Part shown: piece by piece, positions 8,747 through 18,214 of the stretch
How positions within the stretch are numbered: the first letter of the stretch is position 1
Layout of the letters: each line of letters starts with the position of its first letter
Source: Longirhabdus pacifica
GTDB lineage: Bacteria; Bacillota; Bacilli; Paenibacillales; DSM-105158
Direction of reading: 5' to 3'
Length of the DNA stretch: 64,000 bases
NCBI RefSeq assembly: GCF_004115085.1
Contig: NZ_QXJP01000005.1
Span: 1-64,000 of the forward strand
The notes under the pieces: generated by a model
Told to the model about the DNA's origin: nothing
Seen by the model: only the letters and a program-made list of their open reading frames with translations
The model's database searches: none
Position numbers and translations under genes: made by a program

Positions 8747-8796
8747 GAAAAGGCAATCCTAGCATGTATAAGCATGGTGATGGGAGGCCTTTTTTA
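8747..8796 (+). promoter_or_regulatory. Leader hairpin overlapping the ribosome binding site of the next gene
   Basis: AAAAGGC at about 8749 pairs with GCCTTTT at about 8787, with inner CC/GG and CATG/CATG pairs, followed by a T run. It contains GGGAGG, the likely ribosome binding site of the gene at 8798. It may end liaR transcription and/or hold back translation. A TATAAT lies at 8733-8738 just upstream. Confidence 0.4.
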
Positions 8797-8797
8797 A

Positions 8798-9493
8798 ATG
8801 AAAAAAATAGTAGCGAGTGTCATGGTGATGATATTAATATGTTTGAGTTTATTCCAATTACATAGTAAAGCGGAACAAAAAGAAATAAATACAGTTGCAA
8901 CGTTAGCACATTATCCTTATTATGTAGAAGACCCTATCGTTACGGTCAAAAAGAGTGCTTCTCTAGCATTAAATGAAAAAGAAATAAAACAGTTTGAACA
9001 AGCACTATGGGGAAATGAGACGATACAACTTCAACAAGAGCAATACCATCACGACGCACACCAACAACAGTACACCATAGAACAAGAGGATGCTGAGATC
9101 ACATATGCTACATATAGGAATAAGCGGACGTTAACGTTTGTCATTTCCGTGCAAGGATATTATGACCATATTCAATCGTACATGGAAGAGGTAGATCAGA
9201 AGCTGCATGCATGGAACGTGGATGCAGACTGGCACAGTATGGTACAAGGAGAAGTGACAGACCATCACGATAATCACACTAGCCAAGCGTGGCTGAAACA
9301 GGAATTGCATACTAATATTTTAGATACATACGAAGATGAGCATTCTGAGATTATATCATTTACATCGGAATACATTGCAGCGGGCATGATCATGGATTAT
9401 CCACTGCAATTACAAATGATCATGCATAAGGATACAGAGAGTAATAAAAACATCGTAACGTTAGTGACGCCCGTGATGTCTTCAGAAATTTAA
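8798..9493 (+). CDS. Exported protein, possibly YwmB family
   Basis: 231 residues with an N-terminal signal segment (about 3-25). The rest has no clear enzyme motif. The length, the signal peptide and the C-terminal stretch (YPLQLQMIMHKDTESNK then LVTPVM), preceded by WHSMVQGE, remind me of YwmB-type TATA-box-binding-like proteins of Bacillus, but I hold this loosely. It is flanked by liaR and zwf, in its own transcription unit. His, Gln and Glu are abundant in the middle. Confidence 0.5.
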   Translation: MKKIVASVMVMILICLSLFQLHSKAEQKEINTVATLAHYPYYVEDPIVTVKKSASLALNEKEIKQFEQALWGNETIQLQQEQYHHDAHQQQYTIEQEDAEITYATYRNKRTLTFVISVQGYYDHIQSYMEEVDQKLHAWNVDADWHSMVQGEVTDHHDNHTSQAWLKQELHTNILDTYEDEHSEIISFTSEYIAAGMIMDYPLQLQMIMHKDTESNKNIVTLVTPVMSSEI

Positions 9494-9627
9494 TCTGATG
9501 TCATAATCTGATACAATAAATACAGGCCGCTAGCCAAATAATATTTTACGTACTATTTTGCTTATGCTAAAATTTTAAAATAGATAGATGAATCATACTA
9601 AATAAAACGTGGAGAGAATGGTGCTGA

Positions 9628-11154
9628 ATGAATGGAAATCACGCATTAGATGGAGCTGCAATTTTTATATTTGGTGCAACTGGTGATTTAGCGAAAAGAA
9701 AATTGTATCCTGCTATATACAGTTTGTACAAGGAAGGTAAATTATCAGAAAATTTTACTGTTATTGGCTTAGCTCGAAGACCAAGAACGAACGAAGAGTT
9801 TAGAGAAAATGTTCATGATTCCATTAAAGAATTTGCAAGGCACGATCTACAAGGCAATGGAGCATGGGAAAAGTTTGCTCAGCATTTTCACTACTTATCA
9901 TTAGATATTACCGATCCTTCTCATTTTACGAAGTTGAGAATGTTAACGGAACAATTGGAAAATAAATTTGAACTTACTGGCAATCGCTTATTTTATCTTG
10001 CTCTAGCTCCAGATTTGTTCGGTCAAGTTGCTCATCATTTGAAAGATGGGGAGATGCTGAACGTAAAAGGTTGGAAAAGATTAGTGATCGAAAAGCCTTT
10101 TGGTTATGATTTACCATCAGCCGAAAAGTTAAATGAAGAAATTAGAGATGTATTTGAAGAACATGAAATATTCCGTATTGATCACTATTTAGGAAAAGAA
10201 ATGGTGCAAAATATTGAAGTGATTCGTTTCGCCAATGCTTTCTTTGAGCCTCTTTGGAATAATAAGTATATCGCTAATATTCAAATTACGCTCAGTGAGA
10301 CTGTAGGGGTGGAAGATAGAGGTGCTTATTACGATCAGGCAGGCGCATTGAATGATATGGTACAAAATCATGTCCTACAAATGGTTGCGATGATGGCGAT
10401 GGAGTTGCCTAGTCGACTAGTACCAGAAGATATAAGAGATGAGAAAGTGAAAGTGCTTCGCTCTATACGCAAATATAAGACGTTAGATGAAGTGAAAAAG
10501 CACGTGGTGAGAGGACAGTATGGTGAAGGAAGTTTGAATGGTAAAGATCTTTCTGCTTACAGAAATGAAAACAACGTAGATCCATCTTCAACGACGGAAA
10601 CATTTTTCACAGCGAAATTATTTGTGGACAATTTACGCTGGGCAGGTGTTCCATTCTATGTGAGAACAGGAAAAAGAATGCCGGCCAAAGCGACGGAGAT
10701 AGTTGTAGAATTTAAAAACTTACCTGATAACGTGTACTTTACGCAAAAAACGGCTTTACAACCTAATCTCATTGTCTTTCGCGTTAATCCTGTGGAAGGT
10801 ATTTTCATTAAAATCAATGGTAAAAGCCCGGGTTCAGAAATGAAAATCGTGCCTGTAGCCATGGATTTTTGCCAAAGCAGCCAAGTAGGGATTAATACAC
10901 CGGAAGCGTATGAAAGGTTATTGTATGACGCATTGCGTGGAGAGTCTACATACTTTACACGTTGGGATGAAGTATCCACTGCTTGGGAATTTATCGATAC
11001 GATCGCACACGCTTGGAAAGAAGAAGGGGACGGTGTTGTTCCATATAAATCTGGGTCATGGGGGCCAGATGAAGCAAGTGCATTGTTAGCAGAAGACGGT
11101 TTTAAATGGTGGCCATTACACGGACAAGAAGATGATGGACTAGACTGCAAGTAA
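9628..11154 (+). CDS. zwf: Glucose-6-phosphate 1-dehydrogenase
   Basis: 508 residues, the normal family length. The N-terminal NADP-binding motif GATGDLAKRKLYPAIY and the substrate-binding RIDHYLGKE with its catalytic His are present, as is VIEKPFG. The enzyme oxidises glucose 6-phosphate to 6-phosphogluconolactone and makes NADPH, the entry step of the oxidative pentose phosphate pathway. The following cyclase-like gene begins 15 nt downstream, so the two are probably cotranscribed. Confidence 0.97.
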   Translation: MNGNHALDGAAIFIFGATGDLAKRKLYPAIYSLYKEGKLSENFTVIGLARRPRTNEEFRENVHDSIKEFARHDLQGNGAWEKFAQHFHYLSLDITDPSHFTKLRMLTEQLENKFELTGNRLFYLALAPDLFGQVAHHLKDGEMLNVKGWKRLVIEKPFGYDLPSAEKLNEEIRDVFEEHEIFRIDHYLGKEMVQNIEVIRFANAFFEPLWNNKYIANIQITLSETVGVEDRGAYYDQAGALNDMVQNHVLQMVAMMAMELPSRLVPEDIRDEKVKVLRSIRKYKTLDEVKKHVVRGQYGEGSLNGKDLSAYRNENNVDPSSTTETFFTAKLFVDNLRWAGVPFYVRTGKRMPAKATEIVVEFKNLPDNVYFTQKTALQPNLIVFRVNPVEGIFIKINGKSPGSEMKIVPVAMDFCQSSQVGINTPEAYERLLYDALRGESTYFTRWDEVSTAWEFIDTIAHAWKEEGDGVVPYKSGSWGPDEASALLAEDGFKWWPLHGQEDDGLDCK

Positions 11155-11169
11155 TCAGAAGAGTAGGGG

Positions 11170-11796
11170 TTGGAGAAATTGAAAATTTACGATATATCTA
11201 TGATGATTGAAGAAGGCATGCAAGTTTATAAGAACAAAGAAGAGAAAAAGCCTACCATTGAAACGATGCAAGACTTTACGACGGCTACGGCATTTGAGTC
11301 GAAGTTAAGTATGAATGTACATACGGGAACACACGTGGATGCGCCGCTGCACATGTTGGAAGGTGGAGAAACGATTGAAACCATTCCTTTGGAAGATTTA
11401 ATTGGTCCAGCGCGCGTGTTGGATCTGACAGATGTGACAGATGGCATTACAAAAGCAGATTTAGAGCAATGGGATATTCAAGAAGGGGAATGGCTGTTGC
11501 TCAAAACAAAAAACTCTTTCTCTGATGAATTCGATTTTGAGTTTATCTTTGTCAAAGAAGATGGGGCAGAGTATTTAAAAGAAAAGAAAATTAAGGGCGT
11601 TGGCATTGATGGCTTAGGCATTGAACGAAGCCAAACAGGTCACCCTACACATAAAACATTGTTCAAAAGCGGGATAATTATCGTAGAAGGATTAAGGTTA
11701 AAAGATGTTCCTGCTGGGAGTTATAACATGGTCATTGCTCCGCTCAAAATGCAAGGCATTGATGCTGCACCAGCAAGAGCCATATTGATGACGTAA
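11170..11796 (+). CDS. Cyclase / kynurenine formamidase family metal-dependent hydrolase
   Basis: 208 residues with the family metal-binding motif HTGTHVDAPLHM (about 55-66) and a second conserved region GVGIDGLGIE. This family includes kynurenine formamidase and several putative cyclases, which use metal-bound water to open amide or lactone bonds. The substrate cannot be told. The start is TTG 11170; TTG 11179 is an alternative. Cotranscription with zwf is likely from spacing, and a strong terminator follows. Confidence 0.85.
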   Translation: MEKLKIYDISMMIEEGMQVYKNKEEKKPTIETMQDFTTATAFESKLSMNVHTGTHVDAPLHMLEGGETIETIPLEDLIGPARVLDLTDVTDGITKADLEQWDIQEGEWLLLKTKNSFSDEFDFEFIFVKEDGAEYLKEKKIKGVGIDGLGIERSQTGHPTHKTLFKSGIIIVEGLRLKDVPAGSYNMVIAPLKMQGIDAAPARAILMT

Positions 11797-11818
11797 AGCG
11801 TAAAATTTAAGTGATAAT

Positions 11819-11878
11819 GAAAAACACCTTTCAAATGCTCACAGTGACGAAAACTGGATGATTTGAAGGTGTTTTTTT
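11819..11878. terminator. Bidirectional terminator
   Basis: AAAAACACCTT.CAAAT pairs with ATTTG.AAGGTGTTTTT. It serves the cyclase gene on the left and the convergent sspI on the right. Confidence 0.85.
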
Positions 11879-11893
11879 TATGTTTTAATGTGA

Positions 11894-12112
11894 CTATGAT
11901 GATGATCCTTTTCCAACTAATTCTTCGCTTAATGTATCCACGAGTTGATCTTGCGTTTCTTTCGAACTATGTTTCCAAATAATTTCGAATAGCACGCCTA
12001 GTCCTGGCAATGCTTTTTCATCATGTCCAACAGAACCTTGAATAATTTCATGGATTTCGCTCTCATTTTTATCTTCTACACGTTTTAATACCGCTTGTCT
12101 TAGGCTTAACAA
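11894..12112 (-). CDS. sspI: Small acid-soluble spore protein SspI
   Basis: 72 residues, close to the 71 of B. subtilis SspI, with the conserved core EKALPGLGVLFEIIWKHSS and an N-terminal LRQAVLKRV. SspI is a minor spore core protein made in the forespore. I choose TTG 12112 because AGAAGGTG sits 6-7 nt upstream and it gives the family length; the frame stays open to an ATG at 12160, which would add 16 unconserved residues. Its presence argues for a spore-forming host. Confidence 0.85.
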   Translation of the reverse strand: MLSLRQAVLKRVEDKNESEIHEIIQGSVGHDEKALPGLGVLFEIIWKHSSKETQDQLVDTLSEELVGKGSSS

Positions 12113-12275
12113 TGAAATAACACCTTCTCTGATCATATTGTAAAATGTATTGCTTGGCATTCATACCTGATTTTTTTATTTTGTGCAAACGCATATACTT
12201 TATACATGGTTCTTATTTAGCTTTTAGCTATGATATAATAATGAGAAGCTTGAAATTTATATGGGGGAATACAGT

Positions 12276-12938
12276 GTGAAAAAGAAGCAATATGCCGTTA
12301 TTGGTATTGGACGTTTTGGCTCAAGTGTAGCAAAAACATTATATAAATTAGGTTTTGAAGTACTAGCGATTGATACGAGTGAAAGTAGAATACACGATAT
12401 TATTTCCATGGTGACGCATGCTATACAGGCGGATTCGACCGATGAAGATGCACTTAAAGCAATTGGAGTCAGAAATTTTGACGTTGTTGTTGTCGCTATT
12501 GGACAAGATATTCAGGCGAGTATTCTTACTACATTGATTTTGAAAGATTTAGGTGTAGGGCGCATTGTCGTTAAGGCTCAAAATGATTTGCACGGTAAAG
12601 TATTGCGTAAAATAGGTGCGGATAAAGTTATTTTTCCGGAAAGGGATATGGGGATGCGTGTTGCTCATCATCTTATTTCTCCTAACATCCTTGATTTCAT
12701 TGAACTTTCAGAAGACTACAGTATCGTGGAAATTGCTGCGTCAGAGCAAATGATAGGGCAAAGTTTGCTGGAGTTAGATATTCGAGCTCGATTTAAATGT
12801 AATGTGATGGCGATCAAAGAAAATAACAACATGAATATTTCTCCGCATGCTTCAGACTTAATTAAAGAAAACAGTATATTGATTGTCGTAGGCAAAAATG
12901 AGGATTTACAAGAATTTGAGGTGTCATTCTCCTCATGA
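12276..12938 (+). CDS. ktrC: Ktr potassium uptake regulatory subunit (TrkA-N/TrkA-C)
   Basis: 220 residues. The N-terminal RCK Rossmann fold has GIGRFGSSVAKTL and a conserved Asp in AIDTSE; ADSTDEDAL, AIGQDIQASILTTLILKDLG and KAQNDLHGKVL are hallmarks of KtrA/KtrC. A C-terminal TrkA-C domain follows (about 135-215). The octameric ring binds ATP/ADP or c-di-AMP and gates a KtrB/KtrD-type channel, which is not in the window. GTG 12276 is preferred over ATG 12261 because GGGGGA is 8 nt before it. KtrA and KtrC are hard to separate by eye. Confidence 0.87.
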   Translation: MKKKQYAVIGIGRFGSSVAKTLYKLGFEVLAIDTSESRIHDIISMVTHAIQADSTDEDALKAIGVRNFDVVVVAIGQDIQASILTTLILKDLGVGRIVVKAQNDLHGKVLRKIGADKVIFPERDMGMRVAHHLISPNILDFIELSEDYSIVEIAASEQMIGQSLLELDIRARFKCNVMAIKENNNMNISPHASDLIKENSILIVVGKNEDLQEFEVSFSS

Positions 12939-13759
12939 CGTCTTTTTCCTATATTGAATCTGTTACCAATCAAAAGGTGAAACTGTGGGCTTCCTTATTG
13001 ACTAAAAAGGGTAGAAGTATGCATCAACAATTTATAGTTGAAGGACTACACCTCGTAGAAGAAGCTTTGCGTTCACAAGCAGAAATCCAAGCGCTTGTGT
13101 TTACGGAGGATTACGATTTACCATATGAGATGCAAAGTCATTTACAAGACGATCATGCTTATCCATGTTATACAGTGAGTGAAGCAGTGCTGAAAAAATG
13201 TACGGATACGGTACAATCACAAGGTATTTTTGCCGTTATCCATATGCCATCATACGATGTAGACACCGTATTACAACGTGACAATAAAAAGCGTTTTTAT
13301 GTTGCATTAGATGCAGTACAGGACCCTGGTAATTTAGGAACAATCATCCGTAGTGCTGATGCCCTCGGAGCAGATGCAGTATGGTTAGGGGAAGGAACAG
13401 TCGATGTATACAATACGAAAGTCATTCGTTCCACGATGGGTTCTATTTTTCATCTTCCGATAGTACACTGTCCTTTGTCTACTTTGTTTGAAAAGCTAAA
13501 GCAAATGCAAACCCAAATCGTTTCTACTTCATTGCAAGACAGTAAGCCATGTTATTCGTTAGACTACAAACCATCTACGTGTATCGTGATTGGCAATGAA
13601 GCGCAGGGAGTTTCTCCTCAGCTACAACCTTATGTCACACATCAAATTACCATTCCGATGAGTGGACAAGCAGAATCATTAAATGCAGCAATGGCTTGCA
13701 CGATCATGTTATATGAAGCATCCAGACAACGTGCTACAGACCGGTCTACAGAGCAGTAA
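12935..13759 (+). CDS. TrmH/SpoU family RNA 2'-O-methyltransferase
   Basis: 274 residues. An N-terminal substrate-binding domain (about 1-100) is followed by the SPOUT knot fold with three motifs: DAVQDPGNLGTIIRSADALG, IVIGNEAQGVSP and IPMSGQAESLNAAMACTIMLYE. The enzyme transfers methyl from S-adenosylmethionine to a ribose 2'-OH in rRNA or tRNA. It resembles B. subtilis YsgA. It overlaps the Ktr gene by 4 nt (ATGA), implying coupled translation, and a terminator follows. Confidence 0.9.
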   Translation: MTSFSYIESVTNQKVKLWASLLTKKGRSMHQQFIVEGLHLVEEALRSQAEIQALVFTEDYDLPYEMQSHLQDDHAYPCYTVSEAVLKKCTDTVQSQGIFAVIHMPSYDVDTVLQRDNKKRFYVALDAVQDPGNLGTIIRSADALGADAVWLGEGTVDVYNTKVIRSTMGSIFHLPIVHCPLSTLFEKLKQMQTQIVSTSLQDSKPCYSLDYKPSTCIVIGNEAQGVSPQLQPYVTHQITIPMSGQAESLNAAMACTIMLYEASRQRATDRSTEQ

Positions 13760-13794
13760 AACGAAATGGATTGAAATGGAATAAGGGAAGGAAC

Positions 13795-13822
13795 AAAGAA
13801 CGTGTATGTGCGTTCTTTTTTT
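13795..13822 (+). terminator. Rho-independent terminator
   Basis: AAAGAACG-TGTATGTG-CGTTCTTT followed by T residues. Confidence 0.85.
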
Positions 13823-13898
13823 GTTGCTTGCACCATATACATACTACACAGAAATGTACAAAACTCTGAAATGAATGAGAGATGTAGAGGGGTACGCC

Positions 13899-14654
13899 AT
13901 GTTTAGACGTAAACGTAGGTGGAGCAGCAGTAAACAGGGTAGTAAAAAAAGTAAGCGAAAAGTGTTTTTTATTGTATTTATTATTATGTTGTTACTTGGT
14001 ATGCAGACTTTTATTTTTATAGAGCGCAATTTGCGCACACCTCTCATGAACGTAGCAAAAATTAGAATTAAGCAGGTAGCAACACAGTCGATCAATAAGG
14101 CGATAACGGAAAAAATATCACAAGCGACGAATTTTGATAAACTTATAGACTGGAGAACGGATCAAAAAGGAAAAATAACGGGCTTCATGCTTAACTACGC
14201 CGAACATATGAAAATTACGGCGGACACCGTTACGATCGTGCAAAATACGTTAAATGAATTGCAAAAAATTCCCGAGCATATACCGATAGGTCAAGCATTT
14301 AACAGTGCCATCATTTCCTCATTTGGTCCAGAAGTAAAAGTTAAATTTGTTCCTGCCGGAGCTGTAAAAGTAGATTTAAAAACGAGGCAAAAAGATGCTG
14401 GTATTAACATGCTGCTTGTTGAGGTGTATATTCAAATAGTGACGGAAGTAACCATCATCATTCCTTTTGATACGAAACCTGAAATTGTGCAAACGGACGT
14501 CCCTATATCTTACTTACTCGTTGTGGGAGATGTGCCTACGTATTATTTTGATAATAAAGGCAATCCTGCTGGAAATCTTAATCAATCTGGTGTTATTCCA
14601 CCATCGATATCCATCCCAGAGATAAACGATGCATCGAATAGTGAATCAGAGTAA
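13899..14654 (+). CDS. yunB: Sporulation protein YunB
   Basis: 251 residues. A basic N terminus (RRKRRWSSSK) is followed by one membrane helix (about 22-42), then an extracytoplasmic domain with IPIGQAFNSAIISSFGPEVKVKF-type sequence, DAGINMLLVEVYIQI and VTIIIPFDTKPEIVQTDVPIS, matching YunB. YunB is needed for full sporulation and was reported under mother-cell control. I take ATG 13899, with GAGGGG 8 nt upstream, over ATG 13875. As in B. subtilis it lies next to lytH (yunA), here convergent. Confidence 0.88.
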   Translation: MFRRKRRWSSSKQGSKKSKRKVFFIVFIIMLLLGMQTFIFIERNLRTPLMNVAKIRIKQVATQSINKAITEKISQATNFDKLIDWRTDQKGKITGFMLNYAEHMKITADTVTIVQNTLNELQKIPEHIPIGQAFNSAIISSFGPEVKVKFVPAGAVKVDLKTRQKDAGINMLLVEVYIQIVTEVTIIIPFDTKPEIVQTDVPISYLLVVGDVPTYYFDNKGNPAGNLNQSGVIPPSISIPEINDASNSESE

Positions 14655-14674
14655 TGATGTAGAGATAATAAAAT

Positions 14675-14731
14675 GGCCTGCATCTGTCTTCATTCACACA
14701 TGATGGTGAATGATATGACATATTGCAGGCC
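14675..14731. terminator. Hairpin between convergent yunB and lytH
   Basis: GGCCTGCA pairs with TGCAGGCC and, inside it, TTCATTCAC pairs with GTGAATGA. There is no long T run, so it may be an mRNA-stabilising or weak bidirectional terminator hairpin. Confidence 0.55.
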
Positions 14732-14813
14732 TCATCTGATACGTATGGAATCAACCATAAACAATTAGCCATGAACGACGTAGACATAGGATAAACATGT
14801 ACAAGTATGCTGG

Positions 14814-15836
14814 TCATCGTCGTTTTCTTTCTTGTCTCTCCCATTTTCTTAAATAAGGATAAGGGTCAAAAGACCAGTCGATATATCCGTTATCTTTATA
14901 CATTCCGTAATGCAGATGTGGTGGGAATTTTCCTTGTGTTCCTGGTTTACCATACCCAGAGCTGCCGACCCAACCGATGGTATCCCCAGGTTTCACGATA
15001 GAACCTTCTTCTAATGATTTTTCGAATCCGTTCAAATGGGCAAAGTAATGATAAATGCCTTTGACATCACGTATACCAATTCGCCATCCACCAAAGCGAT
15101 TCCATCCTTTTTCCTCTACAATGCCATAACTAGTACTGCGAACGGTGACTCCGTGATTGGCAAAAATATCTGTCCCTTCATGGATGCGTCTGCCTCCCCA
15201 GCCACGAGAAGCGCCCCATGTACTGCGATATGAATAATTAGCATGAAGCGGAACAGGAAAAGCATTGCCTTCAAGCTGGATCATATCGAAATGGCGGTAT
15301 ATAGCCGCAAGTTGTGTGATACGTTTCATGATGCGATCATTTTGATAGTAGTCCCACAATCCCCTCATCATGTCACTATCAGAAGTACCGTGTTTGCTTA
15401 TGATACTCGCCATGGTGGTCACCACATCCATATCATTATGATGATCTACCAATCCGTCCCCGTCTCCATCTCTTCCAATGCCGTTAAATAACATGACGTT
15501 TGACTCTGACTGCTTCGTTTGCATTAGATTCATAGCACCGTACCATGCTTGTAATGGAATATGTATGGCTGTTATACGTTTTTTATATTCTTCTGTTTGT
15601 GTTATTTCTCTTTTTTTCTTTTGATTGGACGTATTGCGTTCATATTGATCTACAGCTGCAAAATAATACCATGGGATATGCGTAACGGTACTCATGTGGT
15701 CAAATAATTGTTTGCGATCTTCCATTTTATTTTCCACCATGGAGGTATTTGCGTGAGCCGACCAAGTGGGCAGTATAGTAAGACATAGAAAGGAGTACAA
15801 AAGTATGAGGGAAATGCTTTTTTTCATGTAAACCAC
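14814..15836 (-). CDS. lytH: M23 family L-Ala-D-Glu endopeptidase LytH
   Basis: 340 residues: signal peptide (about 1-30), a helical domain with GIGRDGDGDGLVDHHND (about 118-136), and a C-terminal M23/LytM peptidase with metal ligands in RRIHEGTDIF (His, Asp) and the active-site HLHYG. B. subtilis LytH removes L-Ala side-chain residues during spore cortex maturation, and its gene adjoins yunB as here. The start GTG 15836 has AAGGAGG about 12 nt upstream; the ATG three codons on would be too far from that site. Confidence 0.88.
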   Translation of the reverse strand: MVYMKKSISLILLYSFLCLTILPTWSAHANTSMVENKMEDRKQLFDHMSTVTHIPWYYFAAVDQYERNTSNQKKKREITQTEEYKKRITAIHIPLQAWYGAMNLMQTKQSESNVMLFNGIGRDGDGDGLVDHHNDMDVVTTMASIISKHGTSDSDMMRGLWDYYQNDRIMKRITQLAAIYRHFDMIQLEGNAFPVPLHANYSYRSTWGASRGWGGRRIHEGTDIFANHGVTVRSTSYGIVEEKGWNRFGGWRIGIRDVKGIYHYFAHLNGFEKSLEEGSIVKPGDTIGWVGSSGYGKPGTQGKFPPHLHYGMYKDNGYIDWSFDPYPYLRKWERQERKRR

Positions 15837-15894
15837 AATGCGTATGAACCTCCTTTTTAGAAATAATGAACACGGAAATGTGTAAAGGTAAAAT

Positions 15895-16320
15895 AAGTTA
15901 AAGAAACAAGTTCAATCAACTTATTACCGCTAAACATAAGACGGAGAAATCACCATATTCCAACCTTTACGACTGGCAACTGAGGCGTAAACATGTATAT
16001 CTCAACATTTCTCCGTCTTATATATAAGTTGAAGAAACAAGTTCAATCAACTTATTACCGCTAAACATAAGACGGAGAAATCACCATATTCCAACCTTTA
16101 CGACTGGCAACTGAGGCGTAAACATGTATATCTCAACATTTCTCCGTCTTATATATAAGTTGAAGAAACAAGTTCAATCAACTTATTACCGCTAAACATA
16201 AGACGGAGAAATCACCATATTCCAACCTTTACGACTGGCAACTGAGGCGTAAACATGTATATCTCAACATATCTCCGTCTTATATATAAGTTGAAGAAAC
16301 AAGTTCAACCAACTTATATA
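15895..16320. repeat. Tandem array of a structured intergenic repeat: three full 131-bp units plus a partial unit
   Basis: Units begin at 15895, 16026, 16157 and 16288 with a period of exactly 131 bp and are almost identical. Each has a small head hairpin (AAGTTG...CAACTT), then a long hairpin in which ATAAGACGGAGAAAT pairs with ATTTCTCCGTCTTAT and an inner TTACG.C/G.CGTAA pair. The last unit keeps only the head hairpin. Related copies lie at 23526, 39228 and 45419. It lies between the divergent lytH and lipA genes. Confidence 0.92.
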
Positions 16321-16471
16321 CTTTTCACTATTGTGTTATTATTTGCAGTATATGGGGTTGCTATGCACGTCATATGAACTGTAGTATGATTGTCATTCAT
16401 GGTATAATAATGTGAAAGCAAATAAACAACATATTATGAAACCATACTGATTGATGAGGAGTTTTGTCAAA

Positions 16472-17368
16472 ATGGCCATAGATGCAACAAAAAGAAAACC
16501 AGACTGGTTAAAGATAAAGCTAAGTTCTGGTGAGCAGTATGAAGAGTTTAAAGAAATAAAAAAAATGATGCGCTCCAAAACGTTACATACGGTTTGTGAG
16601 GAAGCAAAATGTCCTAACATTCACGAATGTTGGGCGAATAGAACAGCAACGTTTATGATATTGGGTGAAACGTGTACAAGAGCCTGCCGTTTTTGCGCTG
16701 TTAACTCTGGTTTGCCAAACGAGCTAGATATGCAAGAGCCGACTCGTGTAGCAGAAGCTGCGGAACAAATGCAATTAGCTCACTGTGTTATTACATCCGT
16801 TGCCAGAGATGATTTACAAGATGGAGGAGCATATATTTTTGCTGAATCCGTTAGAAAAGTGAGGGGAAGTTTACCACTATGTAATGTAGAAGTGCTCATT
16901 CCTGATTTTATGGGGAATGTACAGTCATTACACACGGTATTGGATGCGAATCCAGCAGTCCTGAATCATAATATGGAGACAGTGAGAAGCATGTCTGATC
17001 GCGTGCGCTCTAAAGCAAAGTATACAAGATCGTTACAACTTCTGAAGTTGTCCAAACAGTACAAACCGACTATCCCAACAAAATCAAGCATTATGATAGG
17101 GGTAGGAGAAACTTGGGATGAAATTTTAGAAACGATGGACGATTTGCGTAAAGTGGATTGTAATATTTTAACGATAGGACAATATTTACAACCTACGAAA
17201 AAGCATTTGAAAATTGATAAATATTATACGCCAGAAGAATTTGCTCTTTTGAAAGAAGAAGGAATGAAGCGAGGATTCAGTCACGTAGAATCTGGACCTT
17301 TAGTAAGAAGTTCTTACCATGCACATGAGCAGAAAAAAGCAGCAGACGAAACATTAGCTTCAAGGTAA
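16472..17368 (+). CDS. lipA: Lipoyl synthase
   Basis: 298 residues, the same length as the B. subtilis enzyme. It has both iron-sulfur motifs: the radical-SAM [10 protein letters not shown] and the auxiliary-cluster cysteines in [12 protein letters not shown], plus the C-terminal VRSSYHA serine. It inserts two sulfur atoms into protein-bound octanoyl groups to form lipoyl cofactors of 2-oxoacid dehydrogenases and the glycine cleavage system. I use ATG 16472 with GAGGAG upstream; the frame extends to TTG 16451. lipA next to lytH and yutD is the Bacillus arrangement. Confidence 0.96.
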   Translation: MAIDATKRKPDWLKIKLSSGEQYEEFKEIKKMMRSKTLHTVCEEAKCPNIHECWANRTATFMILGETCTRACRFCAVNSGLPNELDMQEPTRVAEAAEQMQLAHCVITSVARDDLQDGGAYIFAESVRKVRGSLPLCNVEVLIPDFMGNVQSLHTVLDANPAVLNHNMETVRSMSDRVRSKAKYTRSLQLLKLSKQYKPTIPTKSSIMIGVGETWDEILETMDDLRKVDCNILTIGQYLQPTKKHLKIDKYYTPEEFALLKEEGMKRGFSHVESGPLVRSSYHAHEQKKAADETLASR

Positions 17369-17467
17369 CAGTTCACACTACCAATGTCTTACAACAGTAT
17401 TACCATCTAAAGCAATGTTAGCAGCATGCTCAATGGCATTCACTTTGTTTAGTTTGGAGTGAAATAG

Positions 17468-17767
17468 ATGACCATTCATATCGGAGGAAAAAACTACGAA
17501 TTATTGACCGATTACAGAGACGGTTGGAATTTGGAAGTATTCCGCGCACGCTATAGTGATGTACTTGATCGATACGATTATATTGTAGGGGATTGGGGTT
17601 ACAACCAGCTGCGATTAAAAGGATTTTACCATGATGGACATGGGCGCAATAAAGAAAGTTGTATTCAATATGTAGAAGATTATCTATATGAATACTGTAA
17701 TTTTGGATGTGCGTATTTCATCATTAAAAAAGTAAAGCAGAAGGAATTACAAAAAGTATCGCAGTAA
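17468..17767 (+). CDS. yutD: YutD family protein (DUF1027)
   Basis: 99 residues with NLEVFRARYSDVLDRYDYIV-type sequence, GDWGYNQLRLKGF and YLYEYCNFGCAYFIIKKV, which match YutD well. The function of the family is not established. In B. subtilis it also lies beside lipA, and a strong terminator follows here. Confidence 0.9.
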   Translation: MTIHIGGKNYELLTDYRDGWNLEVFRARYSDVLDRYDYIVGDWGYNQLRLKGFYHDGHGRNKESCIQYVEDYLYEYCNFGCAYFIIKKVKQKELQKVSQ

Positions 17768-17822
17768 TGATTTGCCCGGATTTCTTTTTGATTTTTTTTC
17801 ATGCTTTGCACATAAGATCCAT

Positions 17823-17870
17823 AGGACTAACATGCTCATGATGTGATAATGGGCATGTTAGTCCTTTTTT
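17823..17870 (+). terminator. Rho-independent terminator after yutD
   Basis: AGGACTAACATGC pairs with GCATGTTAGTCC, followed by six T residues. Confidence 0.92.
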
Positions 17871-17877
17871 AATTGCT

Positions 17878-18069
17878 TTATTTTTGTTTATTCAGCTGAT
17901 TTTCTATACGATACAACGACGTGATGAGTAAGCTTAGCCCTAAAACCATCGACACCGCAATCAAACATAAGAACAACATAGATAAATCAGACCACATCAA
18001 AAAAAAGGTAATAAAGGAAGCAAAAATAAAGATAAGTCCGATAAAAAAATACATAAAATGTGCTTGCAT
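17878..18069 (-). CDS. Small two-helix membrane protein
   Basis: 63 residues, two hydrophobic helices (about 6-25 and 31-52) and a basic, polar C terminus. AAGGAGC lies 9 nt before the ATG at 18069; the open frame extends upstream, but without such a site. I do not recognise the family. It ends just after the yutD terminator and is divergent from rocA. Confidence 0.6.
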   Translation of the reverse strand: MQAHFMYFFIGLIFIFASFITFFLMWSDLSMLFLCLIAVSMVLGLSLLITSLYRIENQLNKQK

Positions 18070-18214
18070 TGGAAACAGCTCCTTTTCAAGATGGTATGTA
18101 CATGGTGCAAAAAAAATTTGAAACAATTTAATTGTAAGTATTGCAATATGGAACAGCATGCCTGCATAATGAGAATAGATAGTTGTAGTTCTAAATGAAT
18201 GGAGGAATTTTTTT